DNA of 64,000 bases from Bacillus spongiae (GTDB lineage: Bacteria; Bacillota; Bacilli; Bacillales; Bacillaceae_K), in assembly GCF_037120725.1 (NCBI RefSeq), contig NZ_JBBAXC010000015.1, forward strand, positions 46,675 to 110,674, written 5' to 3'. Below the pieces are notes generated by a model. It saw nothing but the letters and a program-made list of their open reading frames with translations, was not told the origin of the DNA and did no database searches. The position numbers and the translations under genes are program-made. Positions 8,322 through 17,014 of the stretch are shown in pieces; the first letter of the stretch is position 1; each line of letters starts with the position of its first letter.

Positions 8322-8840
8322 TTAAGGGTAATAATTATCGGCACCACGTTTTAACGTTGAAATGTGTATTCTGGAGGCTTTAGCTATATCATTCATGGTA
8401 TTTCTTAATTCCTGAGGTAACCCTTCATCCGAAATAAATTTCTCGTACATATTGATGTTATCAATTTCTGCTTGAACGCTTGCCTGAAATGCTTGTCGTA
8501 ATGTTGTCGGAGGGGGCGTAAAATCAGCAGCATTATTTTCTGGTGGTGAAATATTGTATAGGTCAGATAGATGAAGGAGAGCATGAATATGTTGCTGTTC
8601 TACTTTTTTTATTTGAACAAATGGAATGACTTGTCCGAATTTCTTATGTATAGCATCATATCTTGCTTGGGCTAAGTATTCATCTTGAATAGCGTAATGA
8701 AGAACCTTTTCGATTGTTAAATTGTCATCAGCCAATCCACCATTACTACCATAATGATCAGGCATCCAATTTTCAGCATAAACAGAGTAGGGTGAGAGTG
8801 ATAAAAAAATGATTATTCCAAGAAGTACCCATCGATTCAT
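8322..8840 (-). CDS. Secreted DUF2202 ferritin-like domain protein
   Basis: This 172-residue product starts at 8840 (MNRWVLLGIIIFLSL), eleven bases after TAGGAGGATT. It has a signal peptide with likely cleavage after SVYA. The mature part is a four-helix ferritin-like DUF2202 domain with paired E/H positions: HYAIQDEYLAQARYD, EQQHIHALLHL, QAEIDNINMYEKF and ASRIHISTL. These could form a di-metal site outside the membrane. An in-frame upstream extension to 8975 lacks a ribosome site. It stands alone. The biochemical role of the family is not known to me. Confidence 0.85.
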   Translation of the reverse strand: MNRWVLLGIIIFLSLSPYSVYAENWMPDHYGSNGGLADDNLTIEKVLHYAIQDEYLAQARYDAIHKKFGQVIPFVQIKKVEQQHIHALLHLSDLYNISPPENNAADFTPPPTTLRQAFQASVQAEIDNINMYEKFISDEGLPQELRNTMNDIAKASRIHISTLKRGADNYYP

Positions 8841-8913
8841 TCTTAATCCTCCTATTTCAAAGTAAGAATAGTTTGCTACTGAAATAAGAAAAAATACATA
8901 GTGAAATGAAGAC

Positions 8914-9055
8914 TTTACTTGCAGAAGTTGAAGTACATTTTCATGTGGAATTACACCCTCTACTTGCGATCTCAATCTGTTTACTTGCAGAACTCAATCA
9001 AATCCTTTAAAACTCAACTATTTATTACAATCTACACCAAGTACTTGCGAAACTT
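8914..9055 (+). repeat. Degenerate TTTACTTGCAGAA repeats
   Basis: TTTACTTGCAGAA occurs at 8914 and 8980, with decayed versions (TACTTGCGA) at about 8961 and 9042. This is the reverse complement of the TTCTGCAAGTAAA core of the array at 59945-60132. The copies lie between the DUF2202 and methyltransferase genes. Confidence 0.6.
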
Positions 9056-9099
9056 TTTCCGTTTGGAGGATAAATGTACGATGTTTTGCTTCATTGCAA

Positions 9100-9137
9100 T
9101 AAAAAGAGGAAAAGTTTAGTTTTTTCCTCTTTAGAGT
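9100..9137 (-). terminator. Terminator of methyltransferase gene
   Basis: On the minus strand AAAGAGGAAAA pairs with TTTTCCTCTTT and is followed by TTATT. It lies ~90 bp after the methyltransferase stop. Confidence 0.65.
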
Positions 9138-9222
9138 AAAGTATTTGAACAATGAATATCACTTCGACTCTTTAACATTGCGTCGATACGAAACGCAAGT
9201 TATTTGATCATTCATAATGTTT

Positions 9223-9942
9223 TTAATTACTTCGTTTTTCACACCGAATCATCATTTCATTAAAATAAGGGCGAATCTTCTTCTGAAGTTGTTCATGTTC
9301 ATCCAACTTAGTAAATGCATCGGGATGAAGTGTTTCAGAAAGCTGGAATTCAACACCTTCCTCCACATCCCCCTCATTAAATATAATGATAGGAGTCATC
9401 TCTATTTGATGAAAGTTAGAGGTCAATAATAGAGACTCCCATTCTTTAAGGTTACGTAATTTTTTAATCCCATAAAAAGTCTTTAAATGCTGTTCCTCTT
9501 CATTGGATAATTTATCATTTTTTACAATTTCATTGATTAGTAGGACACCATCTTTTTTTAAAATACGATGAAATTCTTTTATCGCTTTTAAAGTATCAAC
9601 AAAGGAAAGCACGGACTCCGTAACAATGATATCAAAGTCGTTGTCTTCAAAAGGAAGATCTTCTACAGAAGCTTGGATGAATTGAAGTTTATGTCCTTGT
9701 TTGATCCGTGTTTTTGCTTTTTCAATCATCGTTTCGTTTGAATCAATTCCGACTGTATCACATTGGAATGCCTCTGCCAGAAAATAGGATGTAAGTCCTG
9801 TTCCACAACCAGCATCCAAAATTCTTGTTTCCGGTTCGAGGAGTTCACTGCTAAGAATATCTTTCGAAGCACTGAATCCTCCTGGATGGGCCCCTCCAAT
9901 ACCGAGCTGTGCCAACATATCAAGGTAGCTAAATTTGCTCAA
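9223..9942 (-). CDS. Class I SAM-dependent methyltransferase
   Basis: This 239-residue protein has a Rossmann SAM-binding motif, ILDAGCGTG near residue 41, then GIDSNETMIEKAK (acidic loop), ASVEDLPFEDNDFD and VLLINEIVK. This is the UbiE/Methyltransf_11 pattern for small-molecule substrates. The start is TTG at 9942, seven bases after GGAGGG. A hydrophilic C-terminal third (LSETLHPDAFTKLDEHEQLQ) may define the substrate, which cannot be inferred. It is monocistronic by its flanking terminator and gap. Confidence 0.85.
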   Translation of the reverse strand: MSKFSYLDMLAQLGIGGAHPGGFSASKDILSSELLEPETRILDAGCGTGLTSYFLAEAFQCDTVGIDSNETMIEKAKTRIKQGHKLQFIQASVEDLPFEDNDFDIIVTESVLSFVDTLKAIKEFHRILKKDGVLLINEIVKNDKLSNEEEQHLKTFYGIKKLRNLKEWESLLLTSNFHQIEMTPIIIFNEGDVEEGVEFQLSETLHPDAFTKLDEHEQLQKKIRPYFNEMMIRCEKRSN

Positions 9943-10063
9943 GTTATTCCCTCCGTTCTGTTGTAACGATAGCTATTTATTATATGCAAACATCAAAGGG
10001 AAGTTGATATTCGAGTAATTAGTTGAAATATAGGCGATGGAACAAGCACTACAAGCTGTTATG

Positions 10064-10072
10064 AATATACTA
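10064..10072 (+). promoter_or_regulatory. Possible mother-cell sigma -10 element
   Basis: AATATACTA lies 41 bases upstream of the 10113 start. CATATGCTA lies 30 bases upstream of the related gene at 16287. Both resemble the sigma-K/E -10 pattern (CATANNNTA). No convincing -35 could be fixed. Confidence 0.25.
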
Positions 10073-10112
10073 CAAACGACTCCACAAATTGAATGTAGAA
10101 GGAGGGAATAAC

Positions 10113-10397
10113 TTGGGTCACTATCAATTATGCAATCGTTATAGAGGACAAGTGGTAAGAATTAGAGAACGAAATGGCAGAATGCATTATGGTCGTATTA
10201 ACCGGGTATCAAGGTCACATGTATATCTCTCACCTGTTCGACCGAGAGGCCGTGGATATGCATATGATGGCATTGGTTACGACTACGGCTATGGCTACTA
10301 CGGTTACCCTTATGGTGGATTCGGATTAGGATTCGGGGTTGGAATCGCCTTTGGTGTAATCGCCACAGTTGCTTTAGCTTCATTATTCTTCTGGTAA
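10113..10397 (+). CDS. Small Sm-like/glycine-tyrosine-rich membrane protein
   Basis: TTG at 10113 follows GAAGGAGGG by six bases, giving 94 residues. Residues ~10-45 (YRGQVVRIRERNGRMHYGRI) look like a small Sm/SH3-type beta barrel. Residues 50-75 are Gly/Tyr-rich (YGYGYYGYPYGGFG) and the C-terminus is a glycine-rich membrane helix. The gene at 16287 has a similar beta-barrel start (MGRPVRVMDYNGRYVDGVMI). Each is followed by a YjcZ-type peptide gene. Such small Gly/Tyr-rich proteins are common in spore layers, but no function is known here. A terminator at 10419 ends it. Confidence 0.75.
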   Translation: MGHYQLCNRYRGQVVRIRERNGRMHYGRINRVSRSHVYLSPVRPRGRGYAYDGIGYDYGYGYYGYPYGGFGLGFGVGIAFGVIATVALASLFFW

Positions 10398-10418
10398 TCC
10401 GTAAAGGGAGAAGGTTAT

Positions 10419-10460
10419 CAAAAACCTCAACTAGGTTAGTTGCTCAAGTTGAGGTTTTTG
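10419..10460 (+). terminator. Terminator after 10113 gene
   Basis: CAAAAACCTCAACT (10419) pairs with AGTTGAGGTTTTTG (10447). Confidence 0.85.
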
Positions 10461-10580
10461 GCATTCCTTTTATTTTATGAAAACACTCTTGAAACGGTTT
10501 ATATAGTGATCAGGCCAAAGTTAAATTTAATTTTGAGAACACTCTATGATAGATGGCCTATACACAAGCAGAAGTTGTCT

Positions 10581-10624
10581 CATACCTTATAGTATAGGGA
10601 GAATATCTCCTACTATAAGGTATG
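10581..10624. promoter_or_regulatory. 44-nt perfect-arm hairpin just before a YjcZ-type gene
   Basis: CATACCTTATAGTA (10581-10594) pairs exactly with TACTATAAGGTATG (10611-10624), and an inner GGAGA/TCTCC pair extends the stem. The Shine-Dalgarno GGGGGTG (10624-10630) abuts it. It has no T run, so it is more likely a 5' stabilising stem or operator than a terminator. Confidence 0.6.
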
Positions 10625-10637
10625 GGGGTGAATCTTT

Positions 10638-10763
10638 ATGTGTGGTTGCGGCTGTGGTAGAGGCTATGGTTATGAAGGTGGATACGGTAATCAAGGTGTA
10701 TTCGTTTTAATCGTGGTTCTGTTCATTTTATTAATCATTGTTGGAGCAGCGTTTGTATATTAA
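10638..10763 (+). CDS. YjcZ-family sporulation peptide (41 aa)
   Basis: The 41-residue peptide has a Cys/Gly/Tyr-rich start (MCGCGCGRGYGYEGGYG) and one hydrophobic helix, [20 protein letters not shown]. This is the hallmark of the YjcZ/tiny transmembrane Bacillus family. In B. subtilis, members are made during sporulation (SscA assists coat assembly). GGGGGTG precedes the ATG. A strong hairpin sits directly upstream. Its helix is almost identical to that of the peptide at 16577. Confidence 0.88.
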   Translation: MCGCGCGRGYGYEGGYGNQGVFVLIVVLFILLIIVGAAFVY

Positions 10764-10770
10764 TTTTTTA

Positions 10771-10802
10771 GAAGTGTCTATCAAAGGATAGGCACTTTTA
10801 CT
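10771..10802 (+). terminator. Terminator after YjcZ-type gene
   Basis: AAGTGTCTATC and GATAGGCACTT pair around AAAG, followed by TTTA. Confidence 0.7.
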
Positions 10803-10880
10803 ATTGTTTGTGAAAAAGAGAGGCTGTTATGAAAGTGAAATAAATTAAACATCGTTCACGCAAATTAGAGGTCAATAAAA

Positions 10881-10933
10881 AAGAATCCGAAAAATGGAGA
10901 CTCAGCTTGTTTAAGTCCATTTTTCGGGTTCTT
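10881..10933 (-). terminator. Terminator of Arg/Gly-rich peptide gene
   Basis: On the minus strand AAGAACCCGAAAAATGGA pairs with TCCATTTTTCGGATTCTT and is followed by a T run. It lies 25 bp past the stop of the 10958-11092 gene. Confidence 0.75.
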
Positions 10934-10957
10934 ATTTGTAGCGTTCACTACTGTGTA

Positions 10958-11092
10958 TTAATAATAGCGTCTAAATCCACGTCTCCCAAATCCACGCCGA
11001 CCAAATCTAGGATAAAACCCATATCCTCTGAATCCACGTCTACCTAATCCGTACCTTCCGAAATATCGAACTCCGTGTCCGAAAATTGGCAT
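10958..11092 (-). CDS. Arg/Gly/Phe/Tyr-rich small protein (44 aa)
   Basis: The 44-residue frame starts at ATG 11092, five bases after a perfect GGAGGTGA. It is made almost wholly of R, G, F and Y: MPIFGHGVRYFGRYGLGRRG followed by repeats of RRGF/RGYGF and ending RRYY. At least seven positively charged residues lie in a 3-4-residue rhythm. A minus-strand terminator follows. The composition recalls spore coat or condensate-forming Arg/Tyr-rich proteins. I do not recognise a family. It neighbours a convergent YjcZ-type gene. Confidence 0.75.
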   Translation of the reverse strand: MPIFGHGVRYFGRYGLGRRGFRGYGFYPRFGRRGFGRRGFRRYY

Positions 11093-11647
11093 TTCAATCA
11101 CCTCCACAGACGTATCATGTGTAATGACAAGAACAGTTCATTAACCCACAAAACTTCATTCCTCCTTATACAATATGGCCAAGACCTTTTATTTGCTTAG
11201 ATGATTGTCTCTATTTTTGAAATTTTGAACGAAATACGAATCACTTTGTCTAACGAAGAATCATAAAGCTTTGAACAATAGAAACTCCATACGAAGTGAT
11301 ACTCTTGAAAGATGAAGAAGCAGCCATTGTTTAGAGAATAAAATGATGGTCTATTCAAGTCGTACGAATATGTGACGTTAGGATTTTTTTCCAAAAGAGG
11401 GAGGTCTAGGAAATGGAAAGCGAGTCGTTTCTTTACTTTGGCCGAACACTTCTATTCTGATGATTATTCAATGGAATTTTCAATACATGGAGAGAAAGAT
11501 GGATCTTACTAGTTTCCCTTACTAGAGAAAATAAAAGCTAAAACCTCATCGAGGTAGAGATGTTGTCTAGTTTGTAAAATCGCTGTCTAGTGAGAGAAAT
11601 TATGCTATATTTAAATAGATATACATAATATGGAGGTACGATAAAAA
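11093..11647. other. Intergenic region without a supported gene
   Basis: A 65-codon minus-strand frame (11197-11394) has no ribosome site and no recognisable motif. The left end is the leader of the Arg/Gly-rich gene. The right end holds GGAGGTAC of the next gene. Nothing else is clear. Confidence 0.5.
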
Positions 11648-12010
11648 ATGAATGCTCGATTAAGTAAATATCGCATTAAAGAAGGAAAATCAAAGCAGGT
11701 TGATCAGTGGATGGATATGCTAAATCAAAATATGGATAAGGTATTGATTATTTTAAAGAATGAAAACCTAGTAGTTGAAACGATGTTTCGTGAAAAAGGT
11801 GAAGATGGAGAATACCTTTATTGGTATGCAGTAAAAGGGAAAGAAAAGGAAGTACAACTGTCAGATGAAGAAACAAATAAGAAAAATGAAATAATAAAAG
11901 AGCATTTTCAATATTGGGAAGAGTGTATTGTTCAAGATGAGGAGATGCCAGCAATCGCTACTGAAGTGATGATGGTTCCTGATCATATTAGTAAAGTGAT
12001 GGACGAATAA
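11648..12010 (+). CDS. DUF6176 family protein
   Basis: The 120-residue soluble protein begins MNARLSKYRIKEGKSKQVDQ and contains ETMFREKGEDGEYLYWYAVKG and HFQYWEECI. This fits the DUF6176 family of small ferredoxin-like Bacillus proteins of unknown function. The start is preceded by ATGGAGGT, ten bases away. It stands alone and is ended by a terminator. The dimeric alpha/beta fold suggests a monooxygenase-like or ligand-binding role, but nothing in the sequence shows catalysis. Confidence 0.75.
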   Translation: MNARLSKYRIKEGKSKQVDQWMDMLNQNMDKVLIILKNENLVVETMFREKGEDGEYLYWYAVKGKEKEVQLSDEETNKKNEIIKEHFQYWEECIVQDEEMPAIATEVMMVPDHISKVMDE

Positions 12011-12051
12011 AAGATAGCTTAAATAATGGTAGAAGCTAGTTAGATAGCAAG

Positions 12052-12091
12052 AGGACAGACCAAACAATATCTTTTTGGTCTGTCCTTTTTA
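12052..12091 (+). terminator. Terminator after DUF6176 gene
   Basis: AGGACAGACCAAA pairs with TTTGGTCTGTCCT, followed by TTTT. Confidence 0.85.
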
Positions 12092-12296
12092 TTGTAAATA
12101 CAGAGATTTAGTGGTCATGTCAATAAAAGTAGTATTGCGTTTTAGCTATTGTCTTTCAGCATGAGATCGTTCACGTAAGTTAAAGCGAACTTGGTTGAGT
12201 TTATTTTGGGAAAGGTATTAAGTTATATTGAGTTGTTCACAAAGAGAACGTACATTCGTGTTATAATAAATGAACCAAGTGACTCGGGAGGAAATC

Positions 12297-13331
12297 ATGA
12301 TAGTGAAAAATATAGCTATTAAAGAACGAATGGAACATTATAATGTGCCTGGTTTAAGTATGGCCTTGATAAAAAACGGACAAATTGACGGAACAGAAAA
12401 TTACGGTTTACTAGAGGTAGGAAGTGATAGAAAAGTAACGGAACATTCGATCTTTAATGCGTGTTCCATTAGCAAATTTTTAACTGGAATGCTATCTATA
12501 AAGCTAATAGAACAAGGGGTTTTGGATTTAGACACAGATGTAAATGGAAGACTCAAAGCCTGGTCGGTAGCTGAAAATAATTTCACTAAAAATAAAAAAA
12601 TAACATTAAGACATTTACTTAGCCATCAATCTGGCCTGATGGACCCTGTTGGAAGTTTTGCTGAACTTAATTCAAGTGTAGGGATCTCAATGGTTGATTT
12701 ATTAAAGGGAGAAACGCCTTATTGTAATGCTCCTATTGAATTACAGTTCGAACCAGAAAATGAATTTCATTATTCAGATGCAGGCTTTTGTGTTGTTCAG
12801 CAATTAATAGAAGAAGGGATGAAAAAGCCATTTTATCAAGTGGCACAGGAATTGATATTTGAGCCATTAGGAATGGCAAATAGCCATTTTCCTAAAACGA
12901 TGCTAGAGGTAGATAAAAATAAATTTTCTTGTGGGCATAACAAAAGCGGGGCATTAGTTAAGGGGAAATATCCAATATATCCTTACCCAGCAGCATCAGG
13001 GTTATGGACCACCTCGTTGGATTTAGCAGCTTTAGTCATCGAGCTAATGAATGCTCTAAAAGGAAAAAGTAAACTTGGTATTTCAGAAAAGTTAGCAAAT
13101 GAAATGATCACACCGCAAAAAGGAAAAGGTTGGACTGGGTTAGGTGTGTTTCTCGAAGGAACTAAAAAAGAATTAGAAATCACATCACTCGGTTGGGGTG
13201 TAGGCTTTCAATGTATGATGGTAGCACTTCCACGGATAGAGCAAGGTGCCGTCATTATGACGAATGCAGAGCTGGGTGTTCATCAAATGGAAGGAATTAT
13301 CGGTGAAATATATCAATCTCTAATGTCATAA
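12297..13331 (+). CDS. Beta-lactamase-related serine hydrolase (class C-like)
   Basis: The 344-residue protein has the serine beta-lactamase/PBP4* fold without a signal peptide, so it is cytoplasmic. The catalytic SxxK is S57-I-S-K60 (NACSISKFLTG). The second motif is Y-S-D near residue 161 (FHYSDAGF) and LLSHQSGL is also typical. Such proteins are usually esterases or peptidases, not antibiotic hydrolases. ATG at 12297 is chosen because CGGGAGG lies five bases upstream; the open frame extends back to 12270. Monocistronic. Substrate unknown. Confidence 0.85.
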   Translation: MIVKNIAIKERMEHYNVPGLSMALIKNGQIDGTENYGLLEVGSDRKVTEHSIFNACSISKFLTGMLSIKLIEQGVLDLDTDVNGRLKAWSVAENNFTKNKKITLRHLLSHQSGLMDPVGSFAELNSSVGISMVDLLKGETPYCNAPIELQFEPENEFHYSDAGFCVVQQLIEEGMKKPFYQVAQELIFEPLGMANSHFPKTMLEVDKNKFSCGHNKSGALVKGKYPIYPYPAASGLWTTSLDLAALVIELMNALKGKSKLGISEKLANEMITPQKGKGWTGLGVFLEGTKKELEITSLGWGVGFQCMMVALPRIEQGAVIMTNAELGVHQMEGIIGEIYQSLMS

Positions 13332-13456
13332 AATGTGTAATGAAATGAAAGGGAAGGGGAAAAAAATTTCGCAATTTGTTTTTTGATTTTATTTACTGTA
13401 TAGATTTAATTGATATAACATTGGTAGATTAAAATCGATTTTTTTATATAAGGAAG

Positions 13457-13497
13457 GGAGCCATTTTGAGTAATCCTTTATCAAAATGACTCCTTTA
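13457..13497. terminator. Bidirectional terminator
   Basis: GGAGCCATTTTGA pairs with TCAAAATGACTCC (one mismatch), flanked by A/T runs. It lies between the convergent serine hydrolase and metalloprotease genes. Confidence 0.65.
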
Positions 13498-13590
13498 TTA
13501 TAAATTAAATTAGTCTATAACCCTGTCTTCACTAACTCTTAAAACAGTAAGTCACCTAGTTGATTGTAATAATTTCCTTTAATTAGTTAC

Positions 13591-15234
13591 TTATTCTATT
13601 CCAACCGCATCAAAGGCTGCTGTTGCAGCAGCAACTTCCGCACTGCCTTCACCATATAAATCAGTAGCTGATTGAATAAGTGAAGAACGAAGTTGACTAA
13701 AAGTAGCAGTGCTTGTTAAATATTGTGTTAATGTTCGGTAGTATATTTTTCCTAGCTTTTCTGTTCCAATTCCAGCAACTGTGATTCCGTAATGAGTCCC
13801 ACCTTCACTCAATAAATAGGCCGCTTTATTCAGTATCCCAATATTTACATAAGGAGAGCTTGCATCAGTACTTCGATTTGAATAATGATCAGGGCTGCCA
13901 TTTTGGGTTGGGTCTAACAAGGAACGTAGTGAATCATTCGGTATATTAGGAGTGAAAACATCCTCTCCAAGTACCCAGTCGGGGTCATTTCCTTCGTAGA
14001 ATTCAATTAACGTTCCAAATATATCTGACATGGACTCATTAATAGTTCCTGATTCCCCTCCAGAAACGAGATCAGCAGTATGCTCAGTCACAGCGTGGGT
14101 TAATTCATGTCCAACCACATCAAGTGCACCTGATAGTTCAGCGAAAATTGTCCCATCTCCATCTCCATAAAGCATTTGAGTGCCATTCCAGTATGCATTA
14201 TTGAGGTCATTACCATAATGAACAGTCGATTTAATGGCAGCACCTTTGTCATCAAAGCTATTTCTATCAAAGGAGTCTTTAAAGAAATCGTATGTAACGC
14301 CTGCGTAATAATGGGCATCAACGGCAGCTCTATCATACTTAGCAGTGAATTGATTATCATTATCTTCCCAAAGTGTGCCTGGTGCGCTGAAGGAATTGTT
14401 TGCGTCATAAGTGAAAATTCCGTCACCACGGGTGTTGTCGATTAATAAATAAGTGGAGCCGTTAAAGGATGTATTTAGTGACTTTTCATCCCCTAACACA
14501 CCTGTTCCAGTACCGACTGTATCATTTATTGCATGAATATTATTCGTTTTCGTCATGATTTCTCCAGAAATCGCATCAACAAAATAATCCACATTTCCTA
14601 GTTCAGGAGAATGGTAAAGAAAGCTGACTACATAGGCATATTTTGTAACTTCTCCATCATTGAAAACAACAAGCTCTGCCTTTGGCTTGCTTTCAAAAGC
14701 TGGCGCAGTAGATAGCGTTTCTTTCAAAGCTTTCTCAGCAATGTCCACAGCTTGATTTTTCGTGACTTTTTGTTGCATCCTTAACGCCTGCTTTTTATCT
14801 AGTTCAGGTAGAATCGTACCAGAAAGGGCTGTGAGGACACCATCTTTGTCAATATGTGCTGTCAGAGTGGCGCCAAATACTGGCGTTCCTTTATACATTT
14901 GTTGTAAACGAATAAAGGTAAATTCTAGTTCATCCTGTTTTTTCTCTTTAATGACAAACGAGTTTTTTGCTGAACCTTTAATTGCAAATAGCTTCTCCTT
15001 TTGATCGATGTAGTTAAATAAAATTGTTTCTGGTTCTTGGTCGGAAGGTTCTGTTAAATTTCCTGAAATAAATTCAGGTGCCTGAACTTTCTGACTCCAG
15101 TGTACCTTCTCCTCTTTCATTTCTCCTAGATTAGGAGTCTTAGCAAATACAGAAAGTGAAGCAGGAGTGGTAAACGTGCCTAATGCAAGTGAACTGGCAA
15201 TGACGGTTGTAACTAATTTTTTTCTCTTTTTCAT
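13591..15234 (-). CDS. Extracellular neutral metalloprotease, thermolysin family M4
   Basis: The 547-residue preproenzyme begins [20 protein letters not shown] with cleavage likely after VFAK. An FTP/PepSY propeptide (about residues 45-235) is followed by the mature protease. HELTH (376-380) holds two zinc ligands and the catalytic Glu; NESMSD (Glu 400) gives the third zinc ligand. [12 protein letters not shown] is typical of the mature N-terminal domain. Length fits bacillolysins. ATG 15234 is preferred to GTG 15240 since GAGGTG lies five bases upstream. It degrades extracellular protein in the stationary phase. No dedicated regulator is adjacent. Confidence 0.94.
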   Translation of the reverse strand: MKKRKKLVTTVIASSLALGTFTTPASLSVFAKTPNLGEMKEEKVHWSQKVQAPEFISGNLTEPSDQEPETILFNYIDQKEKLFAIKGSAKNSFVIKEKKQDELEFTFIRLQQMYKGTPVFGATLTAHIDKDGVLTALSGTILPELDKKQALRMQQKVTKNQAVDIAEKALKETLSTAPAFESKPKAELVVFNDGEVTKYAYVVSFLYHSPELGNVDYFVDAISGEIMTKTNNIHAINDTVGTGTGVLGDEKSLNTSFNGSTYLLIDNTRGDGIFTYDANNSFSAPGTLWEDNDNQFTAKYDRAAVDAHYYAGVTYDFFKDSFDRNSFDDKGAAIKSTVHYGNDLNNAYWNGTQMLYGDGDGTIFAELSGALDVVGHELTHAVTEHTADLVSGGESGTINESMSDIFGTLIEFYEGNDPDWVLGEDVFTPNIPNDSLRSLLDPTQNGSPDHYSNRSTDASSPYVNIGILNKAAYLLSEGGTHYGITVAGIGTEKLGKIYYRTLTQYLTSTATFSQLRSSLIQSATDLYGEGSAEVAAATAAFDAVGIE

Positions 15235-15562
15235 TATCACACCTCATTTTTTATCTATACGTTTGTAGGTGGGAACTAGAATATAATGTATAGTGAGAAT
15301 ACAGTAAAAAGACCCAATTCGACAAACGATTATTAAAATATTACAAAAATTCAAAACTTTCGTCAATTATCTTCAATAAATTGATTCTAAATAACTAGTT
15401 TAGTATTGTAAGAATATTATCGTAACGGTTCTATAAGTCAATCGAAAAGTGAGTACCTAAAAACCAATAGCTAGACTACGATTTATAGGGAGGACTATTC
15501 TAAGGTAAAAGTAGTTAGTATTTTGATAGAGTATAAATTCATTATTCATTGGAGGGATTCCG
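15235..15562. other. Intergenic region between divergent genes
   Basis: It holds the promoters of the metalloprotease (leftwards) and ASCH protein (rightwards). No promoter can be fixed confidently and no gene or repeat is seen. Confidence 0.5.
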
Positions 15563-15937
15563 TTGAAAGGATTACTAATAAAGTCCCCTTGGATTGATCA
15601 CATATTACAGGGGAATAAAACATGGGAAATTAGAGGGTCAAACACGAATATAAGAGGAAAAATAGCGCTGATTAAAAGTGGGACGGGTAAGGTTTTTGGG
15701 ACAGCTGACTTAATTGGTTGTAAGAAGTTAAGCTTTGAGGAATACAAGAAAAGCGAAGCATTTCATCTAGTCCCCATGGTGAAGGATCAAACAAAACCAT
15801 ATAAAAACATACATGCTTGGGTTCTTGATAACCCTTGTATCTTTAAAGAACCGATTCGATATCATCACCCTCAAGGTGCTGTTATATGGGTGAATCTCCC
15901 TGAAGAATTGATGATACGTGATGGCATAGACGAGTAA
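15563..15937 (+). CDS. ASCH domain protein
   Basis: The 124-residue protein begins MKGLLIKSPWIDHILQGNKT with WEIRG next. This is the ASCH/PUA-like signature (K-x-WxxxIl-G-KtWEiR) of proteins proposed to bind RNA or modified nucleotides. It continues GKVFGTADLIGC and ends with a predicted beta strand, GAVIWVNL. TTG at 15563 follows GGAGGG by six bases. Monocistronic. The exact ligand is unknown. Confidence 0.88.
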   Translation: MKGLLIKSPWIDHILQGNKTWEIRGSNTNIRGKIALIKSGTGKVFGTADLIGCKKLSFEEYKKSEAFHLVPMVKDQTKPYKNIHAWVLDNPCIFKEPIRYHHPQGAVIWVNLPEELMIRDGIDE

Positions 15938-16044
15938 AGTGGGAAATTCTCCTGCAAGTTTTAATCAAATAAAATAAGTTCCTTTATAAATGAACCTCTA
16001 TGCACGGGAGGTTAGAGCATATGAAGGGAATTAATAATGGAAAG

Positions 16045-16078
16045 GGTGAGTTACTGCGTAGTAACTCGCTCTTTCTTT
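16045..16078 (+). terminator. Terminator after ASCH gene
   Basis: GAGTTACT-GCGT-AGTAACTC hairpin followed by a T-rich tract. The surrounding 15938-16286 holds nothing else firm apart from a GTAGGC/GCCTAC repeat near 16218. Confidence 0.6.
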
Positions 16079-16286
16079 ATGTGCAAGTACATTAAATGAT
16101 CGATCTAAAGATGTTTCAATAGAAAAAATGACTTCATGTTTGGAAATCTAGTAAGGATTTTTTATTAGTGATAAGCAGAAAGAGTGAATTATCCATGTAA
16201 ATGGGCGTAGCGCATCGTAGGCAGCCTACTCAAAGAAAAGTGGACGTGCATATGCTAATTAAAAGGATAGAAAGGGGGAGAATACA

Positions 16287-16475
16287 TTGTTTTCACGGTA
16301 TATGGGACGACCAGTAAGAGTAATGGATTATAACGGTCGTTATGTTGATGGTGTTATGATTGGGCAATCAGCCGGAGGTGTGTGGCTAAGAGGCGCAGGT
16401 GGTAGGAGAATCTTTCGCCCTAGGAGACTTATCCGTGCCATTGTGGTGCTAAGCTTGCTGAGAAGGATTTTTTAA
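16287..16475 (+). CDS. Small Sm-like basic protein
   Basis: The 62-residue protein starts at TTG 16287 after AAAGGGGGAG. The first 30 residues (MGRPVRVMDYNGRYVDGVMI) resemble the start of the 10113 product. It is followed by Gly/Arg-rich LRGAGGRRIFRPRRLIR and a short hydrophobic C-terminus. It lacks the Gly/Tyr region of its relative. A YjcZ-type gene follows 100 bp downstream, as at 10638. CATATGCTA 30 bases upstream is a possible mother-cell sigma -10. Function unknown; spore-layer role is inference. Confidence 0.7.
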   Translation: MFSRYMGRPVRVMDYNGRYVDGVMIGQSAGGVWLRGAGGRRIFRPRRLIRAIVVLSLLRRIF

Positions 16476-16576
16476 CAGTAGGGAAAAAGCACAGTCAAAC
16501 ACACCTATATTGGCATACTTTTATAGAGATAGAGAAGTCTAAATCAAACTCTAATTAAATCAAGGGAGGGATTTTA

Positions 16577-16678
16577 ATGGCAGAAGGATATGGTGGCGGT
16601 GCAGGTTTTGCTTTAATCGTAGTTCTGTTTATTCTGTTAATCATTGTCGGAGCAGCATTTCTTGGAGGAGCATATTAA
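16577..16678 (+). CDS. YjcZ-family sporulation peptide (33 aa)
   Basis: The peptide [20 protein letters not shown] continues LIIVGAAF and ends LGGAY. The Gly-rich start and single helix define the YjcZ/tiny transmembrane family. GGGAGGG lies seven bases before the ATG. Its membrane helix differs from that of the 10638 peptide at only a few positions. Too short for most automatic gene callers. Confidence 0.9.
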   Translation: MAEGYGGGAGFALIVVLFILLIIVGAAFLGGAY

Positions 16679-16940
16679 TGTTATAGTATGACATGTTGAT
16701 CCTTTAGCTTAAGTTACTTGTAGAGATAGTCGAAAAGATTCCTTTACAAGTAACTTCATGCTAAAAAAACTACATATAAATGGGTAATTATAGTTGTGAA
16801 AATTTAGGATTTAATCTCAGCTTGTAAGTGTAAGGTGAGAATAGCATTAGATAATAACCTGGAACGAAAAGAGTATAGAGAGAATCGTAGAAATAAAATT
16901 TCTAATATATAGTAAAAAATGAATTTGATAGAAAAAAGTA

Positions 16941-16969
16941 TTGAAAATGTTGGGAAAATTCTATATAAT
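16941..16969 (+). promoter_or_regulatory. Sigma-A promoter for histidine phosphatase gene
   Basis: TTGAAA (16941), 17 bases, TATAAT (16964). It lies ~45 bp upstream of the 17015 start, inside a longer open frame, which supports the later start. Confidence 0.7.
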
Positions 16970-17014
16970 GGCTTAATTATTCATTTACTGAAACAACATT
17001 GGAGGAAACTATTC

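Noticed and set aside
12297..13331. Possible antibiotic-resistance beta-lactamase
   Set aside because: There is no signal peptide and the second motif is Y-S-D rather than Y-x-N; a general cytoplasmic esterase/peptidase is more likely.
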